64,000 nucleotides of DNA from Aerococcus viridans (GCF_002083135.2 NZ_NBTM02000001.1:1922001-1986000), one strand, 5' to 3'; shown: positions 16,735 to 26,925, numbered from the stretch's first letter. The notes: generated by a model from the sequence alone, not told the origin. Numbers and translations: made by a program.

Positions 16735-17841
16735 CTATTTTTCTTTAGTAGCTCTACCCCATTGAATGTGACGGACTAGCATTAGAATCATAAAGGCAAT
16801 CCCGAAATAACCAGCAACGTTATAAACAATGTTTAATAAAGAACCAAATGAAATCATTGAACCGATAATCAAACCAATAAGGCCGATAATTAATGTAAGA
16901 ACCTTATGCTTTTTAGTACCATCATCTGAGAAATTAGATACTGAATTCCAAAGTAAGGTCACAGCAGTAGTGAAGATCCCAATCATGATAATAATAACAA
17001 AGAAATATGCCAGATAAGGATGAACTTCATTAGCTAAGGATAAGGTAGGTACAGCTGATGTACCAACTAAATTGAAGGATGCCATGAAACCAAAGTAGGA
17101 AACAAGGATTGCGACACTAAAGAAGGCCCCACCAATTAGACCCGAATATGCGGCGTCTTTGCGGCTGTTAGCTTCTCCCCCAGTTTGGCTAAGAAAACCT
17201 GCGAATAAGATAAGGTTATACCCTACATAATTAAGACCTGACACAAACCAATTTCCTGAAGATGTTTGAATTTCTCCATTCGCCAAGGCGCTTTCGATAG
17301 AATTGGCTACATTTGGTAATTCATTAAAGTGAGCGATTAAACCATATATACCTAACAACATGGCAACGATAGCAATCATAGGCCCTAAATTCCCTAAGAT
17401 ATTGGTTAAGGCTTCTAATCCAAGCATTACAACACCTGCAACCACTACAAACATCAGTATTGAGCCAACAATGATAGGTGTATCAAATTGCTGGTTTAGT
17501 GTCGCACCGGCTCCCGCGATCATTACCGTATAAGTTAAGAAAATAACTACTATAGAAAGATATTCATAGAATTTACCAATCATTTTATTTGAATATAATT
17601 CAAAAATATCATTGGTATTTTCTAATTTATCTTGGTGCCGATATCCAGTTGTAAATAAGGTATACCCCATAAAAGCAAAGCCTAAAAACATAACAAAAAT
17701 TGAAAGAAGCCCCATCCAACCTTTTGAAACAAAGTATTGGATAAGCTCCTGTCCTGTTGCAAAACCAGATCCAATGAGTGATGCCATCATTGCACCACCC
17801 ACAACCATGATCGTTTGCCACCTACTACTATTTTTATCCAC
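16735..17841 (-). CDS. YkvI-family membrane transporter
   Basis: A 368-residue integral membrane protein with about ten hydrophobic segments, of the YkvI family (COG3949), distantly related to LeuT-fold amino-acid transporters. The family signature GSGFATGQELIQYF is in the first membrane segment (about residues 23-37), where LeuT-fold proteins break a helix at Gly to bind substrate. The substrate is unknown. The start is ATG 17841 with an AAAGGAAT-like site. The upstream gap now carries an ISL3 element. No operon partner is evident. Confidence 0.8.
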   Translation of the reverse strand: MDKNSSRWQTIMVVGGAMMASLIGSGFATGQELIQYFVSKGWMGLLSIFVMFLGFAFMGYTLFTTGYRHQDKLENTNDIFELYSNKMIGKFYEYLSIVVIFLTYTVMIAGAGATLNQQFDTPIIVGSILMFVVVAGVVMLGLEALTNILGNLGPMIAIVAMLLGIYGLIAHFNELPNVANSIESALANGEIQTSSGNWFVSGLNYVGYNLILFAGFLSQTGGEANSRKDAAYSGLIGGAFFSVAILVSYFGFMASFNLVGTSAVPTLSLANEVHPYLAYFFVIIIMIGIFTTAVTLLWNSVSNFSDDGTKKHKVLTLIIGLIGLIIGSMISFGSLLNIVYNVAGYFGIAFMILMLVRHIQWGRATKEK

Positions 17842-18013
17842 TTGTAAGTATTCCTTTCTTTTTGTTAAGTTTTTTTAAAAAAATACACAATATAGTATAT
17901 CATAATTTATAATTTTGCAGGTAAAATAAAGCTTGTTGTATCCCATTCTCTTCGGCTTTTATCTATAATATAGAATTTATCGATAATAAAAAATGGCGAG
18001 CGCAGACAAGGTA

Positions 18014-18021
18014 AATTTCCT
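18014..18021. repeat. Left 8-bp target duplication of the ISL3 element
   Basis: AATTTCCT, repeated exactly at 19688-19695. Eight bases is the usual duplication length for the ISL3 family. Confidence 0.92.
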
Positions 18022-19687
18022 GGTTCTATAATAAATAGTGTTGGTGAGATTCAATTGAGTCTCATCGGCACTATTTTTGTGTACGCAAAAAGAAGGACAT
18101 GATATCCTTATTTCAAGTAAACCTCGACGAATACTGAAAGAAGGAAAATCCATGTCCCATATAACTATTATAAAACAACTTTGCGGAATTCTCGACAATA
18201 ATATTCAAATTGGTGTACCAGAGGGAATGACTATGCTTCCAACTGAAAAGTATCAAGATGTGAATTATATAGTCGTTGAAGGCATCTTAACCTTCAAGCC
18301 TAAGGCTTGTATCCAATGTGGTGTAAAGAATACAGGAAGCCATGATCTGATTAAACATGGGTTTAAGCCTACAATTATAAGATTACCTAATTCAGTTTCA
18401 AATCCGATATTGCTAAAACTAAAGAAGCAACGATTTTATTGTAAACATTGCGCGCAAACCTTTATTGCTGAAACACCTTTAGTACAGAAATACTGCTGTA
18501 TCTCAAACTCAATAAAAAGTCAGATAAGTTCAGAATTAGTTGAAACACAATCCATGCGATTAATCGCTAAACGATATCACGTGTCGTCTCCAACAGTCGC
18601 TAGGATTCTACTGAAAGCTGGTAAAGGACTATCACCAAAAGGAAACTATCTGCCTAGTAACCTTGGTATAGATGAGTTTAAATCTACTAATCGAGTAGCC
18701 AATGCGATGAGTGCTGTCCTTGTGGACACCCATAATAGAAGGTTGATTGATATTATTGTTGATCGGAAACAAGCTTCTCTAATCGATTACTTTGCTTCCT
18801 TTACTTGGGCTGCTAGAAGTAGTGTGAAAACTGTTTCTATCGATTTGTATACACCCTATCTTGAAGTAATACGTACTAGTTTTCCTAATGCTAAGATTGT
18901 AATTGATCGATTCCATATCGTGAAGTTACTAAATGAGACAATTAATTCTGTTCGTATTAAAGCTATGAATATCGTGAAAAATAGCCGACCATCTGACTAC
19001 AGAAAACTTAAAAAACAATGGAAGTTGTTGCTAAAAAATGCTGAAGACTTAAATTTCACTGATACATATTATGTTCGCCAATTTGGTGAAGAAATTTCGG
19101 AACAGCGCATTGTTGATTTCCTATTGAATATTTCGCCGGATTTATTAGTAACATATACTCTAATGAATGAGCTTAAGTACGCAATTTCTACGCATAACAT
19201 TGAGCTATTTGATGAAATATTGAAGAGCACAAGGAAAATAACCTTGCCTCGACGTGCGAGAAGAACTATCAGAACTTTACAGAAGTTTTTACCATATATC
19301 CATAATTCATTAACTTATACCGTCTCAAACGGACCTACCGAAGGTATTAATAATAAGATTAAATTAATTAAGCGTACTGGTTTCGGATATGCTAATTTCT
19401 TTAATTTACGCGCTAGAATACTAGTCCAATTCAAACTAAAATACAAACCTTCAAACCCAGCACCATCCACTTATGAAGCAATGGCAAGCTAAGGCCTGCC
19501 AAACTATTACTATTTTCGTAGACCTTGTTGCTACAACATAATAATCTTCTTGCCTAAGGGCAAAAAAAAGCCATACACATAATCGTGTATAGCTTTTCTC
19601 TTTGAAGCTCATTTACATATTAATAAATACTAAATAACGTATTCGCGATATTTGAAATTATTTACCAACACTATTTGTAAAAGAACC
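18022..19687 (+). mobile_element. Complete ISL3-family insertion sequence
   Basis: 1666 bp. Terminal inverted repeats of 24 bases begin GGTTCT and share the inner block AAATAGTGTTGGT, with three mismatches between ends. Exact 8-bp target duplications lie on both sides. It contains one intact transposase and an internal hairpin at about 19563-19600 that can act as a terminator. It sits between the histidine phosphatase gene and the YkvI-type gene without breaking either. Confidence 0.95.
18152..19492 (+). CDS. ISL3-family transposase
   Basis: A 446-residue DDE transposase from ATG 18152, preceded by AGAAGGAAA; the frame is open from 18077 but that part lacks a ribosome site. An N-terminal zinc ribbon uses CIQC and CKHC (about residues 40-85), followed by a helix-turn-helix-like stretch (RLIAKRYHVSSPTVARIL). 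Catalytic acidic blocks are GIDEFKS, VSIDLYTPY and GPTEGINNKIK. The gene is intact, so the element may be active. Confidence 0.93.
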   Translation: MSHITIIKQLCGILDNNIQIGVPEGMTMLPTEKYQDVNYIVVEGILTFKPKACIQCGVKNTGSHDLIKHGFKPTIIRLPNSVSNPILLKLKKQRFYCKHCAQTFIAETPLVQKYCCISNSIKSQISSELVETQSMRLIAKRYHVSSPTVARILLKAGKGLSPKGNYLPSNLGIDEFKSTNRVANAMSAVLVDTHNRRLIDIIVDRKQASLIDYFASFTWAARSSVKTVSIDLYTPYLEVIRTSFPNAKIVIDRFHIVKLLNETINSVRIKAMNIVKNSRPSDYRKLKKQWKLLLKNAEDLNFTDTYYVRQFGEEISEQRIVDFLLNISPDLLVTYTLMNELKYAISTHNIELFDEILKSTRKITLPRRARRTIRTLQKFLPYIHNSLTYTVSNGPTEGINNKIKLIKRTGFGYANFFNLRARILVQFKLKYKPSNPAPSTYEAMAS

Positions 19688-19695
19688 AATTTCCT
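19688..19695. repeat. Right 8-bp target duplication of the ISL3 element
   Basis: AATTTCCT directly after the right inverted repeat, matching 18014-18021. Confidence 0.92.
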
Positions 19696-19723
19696 TGTGT
19701 ACTCACCATTTGACTTTATATGA

Positions 19724-20452
19724 TTAAGAGATATCCTCATGATCAAGATCAGTTTCTTGGTCATTAATTTCTTTACGGGCAAAGTGGTCTGTTTGGTTAA
19801 AAGCTTCTAGGTGGTATAAACCATCTTGATATCTAACCACGGACACACTAGCATTATCTAGCATTGAATCAATTTTAAATTGTGGGATTAATTCGTGGAT
19901 CATATTACGGATAGTCATCCCGTGACTCACAATTAGAATCGTTTGATCAGTTTCTCTGTGTTTAGTGATCACGTCGATCAAACCTAATTCCACGCGCATC
20001 CAAAATTCCATAAAGTTTTCCGCATCATGGTATGGATCCATTTCTTTGAAGGCATTCAATTCTAAGCGCACACTTTCATCTGAAGTTGCGCCAGTATAGG
20101 AACCATCTTTACCAGTAACAATCTCTGTTACTTTGTCCCATAAACCTCTTGCATCTAATCCTTCAAAAGAACCAAAGAAGACTTCTCTAAACTCTGGACG
20201 TTTCTCAATTTCAATATCTTTAGCAGTTGCCTTATTTTCGTCTAGAATAAGTTCTGCTGTTTTTACCGTACGTTGTAAATCACTGGTATATACTGCTGAA
20301 AATTCTACATCGGCCAATCCACGACCACTGCTACGTACATCTTCTTCTCCGCGTGGCGTTAGTGGCGCATCAGCCCACCCTTGCATACGTCCATAATAGT
20401 TTAGATACGTTTCTCCATGACGCATGAAGTAAATCGTCACACCTTTTGACAT
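19724..20452 (-). CDS. Histidine phosphatase (phosphoglycerate mutase-like)
   Basis: A 242-residue member of the histidine phosphatase superfamily, which transfers phosphate through a catalytic His. RHGET (catalytic His) is near residue 12, TSDLQRT near 58 and SHGMTIRNM near 180, a complete active site. The exact substrate is not clear; a phosphatase is likelier than a glycolytic mutase because gpmI is present in the window. The start is ATG 20452 (MSKGVTIYF) behind GAGGAGG, although the frame opens earlier with TTG. It follows fbp by 20 bases and is probably co-transcribed. Confidence 0.85.
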   Translation of the reverse strand: MSKGVTIYFMRHGETYLNYYGRMQGWADAPLTPRGEEDVRSSGRGLADVEFSAVYTSDLQRTVKTAELILDENKATAKDIEIEKRPEFREVFFGSFEGLDARGLWDKVTEIVTGKDGSYTGATSDESVRLELNAFKEMDPYHDAENFMEFWMRVELGLIDVITKHRETDQTILIVSHGMTIRNMIHELIPQFKIDSMLDNASVSVVRYQDGLYHLEAFNQTDHFARKEINDQETDLDHEDIS

Positions 20453-20471
20453 GAATAAATTCCTCCTCAAA

Positions 20472-22457
20472 TTACACTACTCTTGGTCTTATTGTACCAT
20501 TTCTATAGGCATGAAGTAATTTTTTTAACTGGGCGACTTGGTCTTCCAGTTTAACCCCTACATCGGTTTGGCGCACTTGTAATCGTTCTAGCTCTTTATC
20601 GATAATTCGACGTGTAGATACGATATCTGTTTCATGTTCCACTGCATCCTCAATACTAGAGAATGGCTGGTGGCTCACTAATAACATACCAAACGAATTA
20701 TATAGTAAGGTATAACCTGCTAGGCCTGTGGTTGGTTGATAAGCTTTTGAAAAACCGCCGTCAATCACTAAGAGTTTACCGTCCGCTTTAACTGGGTCTT
20801 CACCCTTACGCTCTTTTACCGGTGTATGACCGTTTACAATGTGCCCTCGATCTGGATGAATACCAAACTCGCTTAAAATCAATTCAGCACACTCTTTGTC
20901 ATCACGTAAACTATAGTAAATATTTTTTGGCTCATGATGTGTTTCAGCATCCTCAATATAGTAACGCTCAAACGTCGTCATCTTGGTCTTTCCAAATAGC
21001 GACGACCCTTCCCCTTGCCAGATATACCACATGTAATCCAAATCAGGGTTTTCGTCTTCATTTGGTCCTTGAGCCGCAAAAGCTTGACGCATAGACTTCT
21101 CAAATTGATCCAACAATTCCCGTCCTGCATATGAACGGCCGTGAATTTCAACCGCCTTAAATGACATATCTTCATTCATCGGAATACAACCGTGATATAA
21201 CAGGTTTTCATTGTAGACTTTATACAATGACCCCTTACTATATAGGTAGGCAATATGCTTTTGCAGACGGTCAGAGTTTAAGAAACCAGCTTGCAATTTA
21301 GCCATCACAAACTCTTCATCCTCGGTTAGTTTGAACGGATCTGCCGGGTCTACCGTAGGGAACGTCGTATTCTTCAAGTCATATTCCTTCCCACCAACGA
21401 GTACAGTCCCTTTTTCCAAGTCTAATTTATCAAGGAATAGGCGGTTGTCGGTTTGGAATTCAGGGTGGCGTTTAATGACTTGCGCTTCTAATTTAAATTG
21501 AATAATCGTGATTGCCTGCTGCATCTTGGCAATTTGTTTTACTTCTTCTGGAAAATGGTCTACCGTTTCGTCAATCTTAGGCATGAATTCTGCGATAGAG
21601 TCATCCGGGTATGTAGCCTCCGCGAATGCCACCAAGGGTCTCAGTGAAATACCATAGCCATCCTCGATGATTTCTAAGTTGTCATAACGGGCACAAATCC
21701 GTAATACGTTGGCGATCAAGACGCGTGACCCTGAAGCAGCCCCCATCCAAATGGCGTCATGGTTCCCCCATTGGATATCGATGGATTTCTGAGTAGCCAA
21801 CAAGTCGATAATTTTATCAGGTGACGGCCCACGGTCATAGATGTCCCCTAAAACGTGTAAATGATCGACAACAAGTTCTTGCATCAATTCAGACAAGGCT
21901 TCAATTAAACGGTTTGCTGCCCCTAATTCGATTACATTTTGAATGATGTTCCAATAATAAGACCCCTTGTTGGTCAAGACAGAATCCTTAAATAGCAACT
22001 CCTCAAGAATGTAAGACATGTCTTTTGGCATAGCTTTACGAACCTTTGAACGAGTGTATTTAGACACAACAAATTGTCCTAACTCCACCATTCTAGAAAT
22101 TGTTAACGTATAGAATTCATGCTCTTCCTCTACATCTGTAATATCCGCTAACACACGGTCTAGCTTCTCTTCAGGATAGTAGACAAGGGTTGCCAACTGG
22201 TTCATTTCATTCGTAGATAACCTGTTTTGGAATACTTCACGGATCTTTTCTTTAATATTCCCCGACCCATTCCGTAACACGTGTGCAACAGCATCGTACT
22301 CGCCATGGAGGTCACTAATAAAATGTTCTGTGGCTTTTGGTAATTCCATAATCGCTTCTAGATTAATGATTTCAGTTGTTACTGAGGCAATATCGGGAAA
22401 TTGCTCAGATAATAATAACAAATAACGTTCATTGTAGTCCATCACTACTTCACTCAC
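20472..22457 (-). CDS. fbp: Fructose-1,6-bisphosphatase class III
   Basis: A 661-residue enzyme that hydrolyses fructose-1,6-bisphosphate to fructose-6-phosphate in gluconeogenesis. Of the Firmicutes-specific class III, a calcineurin-like metallophosphatase of about 640-670 residues. Metal-binding blocks are visible: SDLHGEYDA (about 48), GDIYDRGP (about 200), GNHDAIWMGA (about 232) and NGHTPVKERKGEDP (about 545). The frame starts with GTG 22457 behind a weak GAAAGAAA; ATG 22442 is the alternative. It is first in a unit with the histidine phosphatase. Confidence 0.95.
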   Translation of the reverse strand: MSEVVMDYNERYLLLLSEQFPDIASVTTEIINLEAIMELPKATEHFISDLHGEYDAVAHVLRNGSGNIKEKIREVFQNRLSTNEMNQLATLVYYPEEKLDRVLADITDVEEEHEFYTLTISRMVELGQFVVSKYTRSKVRKAMPKDMSYILEELLFKDSVLTNKGSYYWNIIQNVIELGAANRLIEALSELMQELVVDHLHVLGDIYDRGPSPDKIIDLLATQKSIDIQWGNHDAIWMGAASGSRVLIANVLRICARYDNLEIIEDGYGISLRPLVAFAEATYPDDSIAEFMPKIDETVDHFPEEVKQIAKMQQAITIIQFKLEAQVIKRHPEFQTDNRLFLDKLDLEKGTVLVGGKEYDLKNTTFPTVDPADPFKLTEDEEFVMAKLQAGFLNSDRLQKHIAYLYSKGSLYKVYNENLLYHGCIPMNEDMSFKAVEIHGRSYAGRELLDQFEKSMRQAFAAQGPNEDENPDLDYMWYIWQGEGSSLFGKTKMTTFERYYIEDAETHHEPKNIYYSLRDDKECAELILSEFGIHPDRGHIVNGHTPVKERKGEDPVKADGKLLVIDGGFSKAYQPTTGLAGYTLLYNSFGMLLVSHQPFSSIEDAVEHETDIVSTRRIIDKELERLQVRQTDVGVKLEDQVAQLKKLLHAYRNGTIRPRVV

Positions 22458-22632
22458 TTTCTTTCAACCATCATACCATGTTTCGTAGAATATAAAAATT
22501 GCAATATTTCTATTTCTAACAAAGTCATGAGTATTTTTCAAAAATTGACTATTTAAGTACTTCTCACTTCCGTTTTTATAATTATATTAAATCATCTATA
22601 AACTTGCTATCGTTAAATAGTAACAAAATAGC

Positions 22633-22680
22633 AAAAAAGCATACCCATAAACTTTGCAGTTTTTAACATAGGTATGCTTC
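22633..22680 (-). terminator. smpB operon terminator
   Basis: Minus-strand GCATACC ... GGTATGC then TTTTTTGC, directly after the smpB stop. The bases 22458-22632 show no gene. Confidence 0.8.
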
Positions 22681-22684
22681 CTGA

Positions 22685-23158
22685 TTAAATTTTCAATGCT
22701 CGTTGCGCTTCTCGTTTCATATCTTTCTCTTTCAAAGCACGACGTTTGTCATATTTTTTCTTACCTTCGGCTACACCTAATAGGACTTTTGCGTAACCGC
22801 GTTTAATATAGACTTTTAGTGGCACTAGGGTATGACCTTCCCTTTGTGTCTCTTTTTGTAACTTACTAATTTCAGCCTTCTTCAATAAAAGTTTACGTGG
22901 ACGTAGTGGGTCATGGTTAAACATGTTCCCCTGCTCAAACTCGGAAATATGGACATTGTACATCCAGACTTCTCCGCGGTCGATTCTTGCGAACCCATCT
23001 TTTAAATTCAAGCGTGATTGGCGGACAGATTTAATTTCAGTCCCCGTTAGGACTACGCCACACTCGATTGTATCTAAAATCGTAAAATCATGATTGGCTT
23101 TTCGATTACGTGCAACGACGTTATCGTCATTTTTCTGCACTTTCTTGCCTTTTGCCAT
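22685..23158 (-). CDS. smpB: SsrA-binding protein SmpB
   Basis: A 157-residue RNA-binding partner of tmRNA that delivers it to stalled ribosomes. Typical features: [20 protein letters not shown] near the N-terminus, the [18 protein letters not shown]-fold segment, HEPDR-type region replaced here by [13 protein letters not shown], and a basic C-terminal tail ([18 protein letters not shown]) that enters the mRNA channel. It ends the secG-est-rnr-smpB cluster, 28 bases after rnr. Together with ssrA this gives complete trans-translation within the window. Confidence 0.97.
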   Translation of the reverse strand: MAKGKKVQKNDDNVVARNRKANHDFTILDTIECGVVLTGTEIKSVRQSRLNLKDGFARIDRGEVWMYNVHISEFEQGNMFNHDPLRPRKLLLKKAEISKLQKETQREGHTLVPLKVYIKRGYAKVLLGVAEGKKKYDKRRALKEKDMKREAQRALKI

Positions 23159-23186
23159 TTAATCACCTTCTAACTGTTCAAATCTT

Positions 23187-25700
23187 TTATTTGCGTTTAC
23201 TTTGACGAATGACAAAGCTTCGTTTTTGATTTGATTTTTTGCTCTTACTATTGGTATTTTGCTTATTATTTTGCCCTTGACCGCTAGCTTTTCCGTTCTG
23301 TGGCTTGCTAGCGGACTTTTTACTCTTTTGAACTGGTTTACCTGTGTGCTTGTTCTTATTCCCATTATGGGACTTGCTAGCACCAGATTGGTCAATTCGG
23401 CGGTTGCCACCATTTGACTCTTTATCTTGTTGACGTCTACGGCTTCTATTGTTGCCTTTACGGCCCTTATTGCCACGGCCACCTTTACGGTTCTCTTGAC
23501 GCTGTAAACTAGTTGATTCACTGTTATCTTCACGCTCCACAATGACAAAATCGATGTCACGTGTATCTGTGTTAACATCCATCACTTTAACAGTCACTCT
23601 GTCCCCAATACGGTAAGTTTTACCAGTATGCTCCCCAATCATTACTAAGTGGCTAGCTACAAAGTTGTAGTAATCGTCTTTTAGCATAGAAATATGGACT
23701 AAACCTTCAACTGTATTTGATAATTCAACGAATAAACCAAAACCAGTAACCGACGAAATGATTCCTTCAAATTCCATCCCGATTTTATCCAGCATAAATT
23801 CTGTTTTCTTCAAGCTATCCGTTTCACGTTCAGCATCCACACTACGACGTTCCATCTTGGAAGAATGTTCTGCGATATCAGATAATTTCATCTTCATCTT
23901 CTCTTGTTTGTCTGCATTTGGACGTGCATGACTTTCATAGAAGTGAATTAAACGGTGAACAATCAAGTCTGGGTAACGACGGATTGGGGATGTGAAGTGG
24001 GTGTAATCTTCAGCTGCCAAACCATAATGGCCGATTGGTTCAATATCGTATTTTGCTTGTTTCATCGAACGCAGTAACATCATGGATACAACCGGTTGGA
24101 AAGTCTCGCCTTCAACCTCGCGCAAGACATTTTGAATATCTTTTGGACGGATAGAAGATTTTGTCCCTTGTGGCACAATACCAAAGGCCGTCACAAATTC
24201 TAGGAAACGTTGCATCCTATCTTCATCCGGTTGCTCATGGACACGGTAGATGAATGGCAATACTTTCCTTGTGAAATGGCCAGCAACTGTCTCGTTGGCT
24301 GATAACATGAACGATTCAATCATCCGCTCCCCAACGCCACGATCAAGCATTTCAATCGCTGTGGGATGACCTTCACCGTCAACTATAATTTTCGCTTCAC
24401 GAGAATCAAAGTCAATGGCACCACGGCTAACACGTTTATTGTATAAAATCTCATGTAAGGCAGCCATATTTTCCAACATATCAGTGATTTCACTGTATTT
24501 TTCCCGTAATGCTGGATCATTATCTGTGATAATGGCATTCACATCTGAATAAGTCATTCGGTAATCTGAGTGGATAATTGACGGATGAATATCATAATCA
24601 ACAATACCGCCGTTATGGTCAATTTCCATGATAGCTGTCATTGTTAAACGGTCCACATCTGGATGTAATGAACATATACCATTAGATAAACGTTGCGGTA
24701 ACATTGGGACTACCCGGTCTGTTAGATAAACTGACGTCCCGCGTTCATAGGCTTCTTTATCCATAGCTGAATCTTCTGTCACATAATAAGACACGTCAGC
24801 AATATGAACGCCTAATTGAAAGTTCCCGTTTGACAATTTACTTAATGAGATGGCATCATCCAAGTCTTTTGCATCTGCTCCATCAATTGTAATAGTTAAC
24901 AGGTCACGATGGTCCTTACGTCCTTTTAAGTCATCATTTGAGATGGTTTCAGGCACTTCATTGGCATGATCTAAAACTTCATTAGGGAATTCATGCGGAA
25001 TTTCAAACATGTTTAAAATGGCGAGGATATCTACACCTGGCTCGTTTTTATGACCGATTTGTTGGATGACGTTACCCACTACTGCAAATGGGTGTTGGTC
25101 ATCTGGATAATCCACTAATTCGACAACAACGATTTCACCTTCTACTGGATGTAATCCGTCTGGTCTTACCAAGGCGGTTAAGTTGTCTAAACCATGGTTT
25201 TGGGGTTTCACGCTACCGATAAAACCTGTTGACGCTTTATCATTATCGTTAAAGGGCGTAAACTCACCTGTAAGACGTGTCGTATGGCGCACTAATACTT
25301 CAGCGATTTCACCTTCAGCTGACTTATCATTGGCAGGATGAGCTTCTCTGGTGATTTTTACCCGCACTTCGTCATTTTGCAAAGCACCATTGGTTTTGCC
25401 TTTACCGATGAAAATGTCTTTTTCAAGTTCATCAGTTTTGACGAAACCAAATCCACGTGCATTCTGGGTAAATACCCCTGTATAAGTGGTTTTGTCTTGT
25501 TTGATACTTAAAGTGCCGTTACTTGTAATGGCAATGTCACCAGCTTGCTCTAATTTAGCGAGGGTTTTCACCAAATCGGCAAAATCGTCTGCTTGGTCAT
25601 AAGACAAGGCTTGGCTTAAAGTTTGTGCTGTGTAATTTTCTTCTGAACTCGCCAACTCGGCAAGGATTTCTTTTTTCATATAATTAATTTTTCTACTCAC
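23187..25700 (-). CDS. rnr: Ribonuclease R
   Basis: An 837-residue 3'-to-5' exoribonuclease of the RNB family that degrades structured RNA and works with SmpB/tmRNA in quality control. Order: N-terminal winged-helix-like part, two cold-shock domains (about 70-220), RNB catalytic domain with TIDGADAKDLDDAIS (acidic metal ligands, about 268-282), S1 domain near 640-720, and a long Lys/Arg/Asn/Gly-rich tail of about 110 residues. The tail is low-complexity and probably RNA-binding. It starts 4 bases after the esterase gene, so the two are coupled. Confidence 0.96.
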   Translation of the reverse strand: MSRKINYMKKEILAELASSEENYTAQTLSQALSYDQADDFADLVKTLAKLEQAGDIAITSNGTLSIKQDKTTYTGVFTQNARGFGFVKTDELEKDIFIGKGKTNGALQNDEVRVKITREAHPANDKSAEGEIAEVLVRHTTRLTGEFTPFNDNDKASTGFIGSVKPQNHGLDNLTALVRPDGLHPVEGEIVVVELVDYPDDQHPFAVVGNVIQQIGHKNEPGVDILAILNMFEIPHEFPNEVLDHANEVPETISNDDLKGRKDHRDLLTITIDGADAKDLDDAISLSKLSNGNFQLGVHIADVSYYVTEDSAMDKEAYERGTSVYLTDRVVPMLPQRLSNGICSLHPDVDRLTMTAIMEIDHNGGIVDYDIHPSIIHSDYRMTYSDVNAIITDNDPALREKYSEITDMLENMAALHEILYNKRVSRGAIDFDSREAKIIVDGEGHPTAIEMLDRGVGERMIESFMLSANETVAGHFTRKVLPFIYRVHEQPDEDRMQRFLEFVTAFGIVPQGTKSSIRPKDIQNVLREVEGETFQPVVSMMLLRSMKQAKYDIEPIGHYGLAAEDYTHFTSPIRRYPDLIVHRLIHFYESHARPNADKQEKMKMKLSDIAEHSSKMERRSVDAERETDSLKKTEFMLDKIGMEFEGIISSVTGFGLFVELSNTVEGLVHISMLKDDYYNFVASHLVMIGEHTGKTYRIGDRVTVKVMDVNTDTRDIDFVIVEREDNSESTSLQRQENRKGGRGNKGRKGNNRSRRRQQDKESNGGNRRIDQSGASKSHNGNKNKHTGKPVQKSKKSASKPQNGKASGQGQNNKQNTNSKSKKSNQKRSFVIRQSKRK

Positions 25701-25704
25701 TATT

Positions 25705-26463
25705 TCACTCCCAATTTAGGTTGGTTAAATATTCTAATACTGTGTCTTCAAATTCGTGGTGGTATTTACCGACCGTGATCACATGCCTTGCTGAAATAAA
25801 GGTATTTAGATGAACGGGTGCAGTGGTAATGGCATCTGCAAACTGCTCACCAGCGGTTGGGTCAACTAGTTCATCTTGACCAGAGGCTGCGATGTAGAAT
25901 GGCACTTTCAGTTCATCTAGTCGTGCGCTCAAATCACGGTTCATGGCATGTACACCAGTAAGGGTTGTATGTAATTGCTGGGCTAATTTGTCGTCCGACT
26001 GGTTAATTTCTGCTTCGCTCTTACCAGCATATTCTTGGACTTTTCGGGCATAGGTCATAAAGGATGTTGGTACATTGGAATCAGTAATAGCTTGATTTGT
26101 GACAACAGGTGTATTAAATACGCCCCCACCAATTGCCGGATTATTTAAAATCACTGAGGTAGCCACTGTCCCACCTAATGACAAGCCAAAAACTGCAATC
26201 TGCTTATAGCCTTTTTCAACCATAAAATCGTAGGCATCTTGACCGTCTTGTAGCCATGCAGCTGGATTGCCTTCCTTAATTAAATCGAATACGTTCATAG
26301 TGCCATGTCCTGTTAAATGAGGTGCATAAACAGTGTAACCTTCACGATTTAACCGACGTCCTAACATCCGCACGTCGTTCGAAGTACCTGTAAAGGCGTG
26401 GAAAAGAATTACTGCCCTTTCATCACCTTCAAAAAAAAATGGTTCTGGTAATTTTGCTTGCAT
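25705..26463 (-). CDS. est: Carboxylesterase / monoacylglycerol lipase-like hydrolase
   Basis: A 252-residue alpha/beta-hydrolase. The nucleophile elbow is GLSLGG (about residues 93-98), the oxyanion region HAFTGTS (about 22-28), and Asp/His of the triad are probably in QDELVDP (about 197) and GKYHHEFED (about 230). It resembles Est30-type carboxylesterases that sit between secG and rnr in many Firmicutes. The natural substrate is unknown. Translation is probably coupled to rnr. Confidence 0.88.
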   Translation of the reverse strand: MQAKLPEPFFFEGDERAVILFHAFTGTSNDVRMLGRRLNREGYTVYAPHLTGHGTMNVFDLIKEGNPAAWLQDGQDAYDFMVEKGYKQIAVFGLSLGGTVATSVILNNPAIGGGVFNTPVVTNQAITDSNVPTSFMTYARKVQEYAGKSEAEINQSDDKLAQQLHTTLTGVHAMNRDLSARLDELKVPFYIAASGQDELVDPTAGEQFADAITTAPVHLNTFISARHVITVGKYHHEFEDTVLEYLTNLNWE

Positions 26464-26585
26464 GCATATCCACTCTCAATCTTAATATATTATCATCCTT
26501 TATACATAATGACTTCGCTATTCCATTGTAAGTTTTATTCGCTTTTAAATCAATTAATTGCATTGTCATCAGCAAACGAAAGGCA

Positions 26586-26614
26586 TAAAAATAGCGGTCC
26601 CCTAGCAGAACCGC
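26586..26614 (-). terminator. Partial terminator between secG and est
   Basis: Minus-strand GCGGTTC-TGCTAGG-GGACCGC then TATTTTTATG. It would reduce read-through from secG into est-rnr-smpB. Confidence 0.55.
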
Positions 26615-26621
26615 CCAAATG

Positions 26622-26855
26622 TTATGAAGATAAGTTTGCTAATAGTAAGGCAATCACCATAAAGGCTACACCTAAGATGATTGTAAATCGATTTAAAACA
26701 GCTTCAAATCCGCGTGCTTTTTTCTTTTTACCAAACATTGCATCGCCACCACCAGTTAAGTTACTTGCACTGTTTCCTTTAGAAGGTTGTGCAACAACTA
26801 CTAGAATTAGTAAAAAGGCGATAATAATTAGAATGGTTAATAATATATTATACAA
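26622..26855 (-). CDS. secG: Preprotein translocase subunit SecG
   Basis: A 77-residue subunit of the SecYEG channel. Two membrane helices: LLTILIIIAFLLILVVVA (about residues 4-22) and FTIILGVAFMVIALLLA (about 56-72), separated by a loop with the family pattern PSKGNSASNLTGGGDAMFGKKK. Length and pattern are typical for Gram-positive SecG. It is first gene of the cluster leading to est, rnr and smpB, as in many Lactobacillales. Confidence 0.95.
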   Translation of the reverse strand: MYNILLTILIIIAFLLILVVVAQPSKGNSASNLTGGGDAMFGKKKKARGFEAVLNRFTIILGVAFMVIALLLANLSS

Positions 26856-26885
26856 AAGATACCCCTCCGTTTTATTGTCCTAGTT

Positions 26886-26914
26886 ATTCTACCATAAGTA
26901 TGGTTGACATACAA
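26886..26914 (-). promoter_or_regulatory. secG promoter
   Basis: Minus-strand TTGTAT (26914-26909), 17-base spacer, TAGAAT (26891-26886), 30 bases before the secG start. Confidence 0.6.
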
Positions 26915-26925
26915 TTGTGGACAAA

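Noticed and set aside
23159-23578. 139-codon frame overlapping the 3' end of rnr
   Set aside because: It overlaps the basic tail of RNase R in a different frame; the tail's biased composition produces a long false frame.
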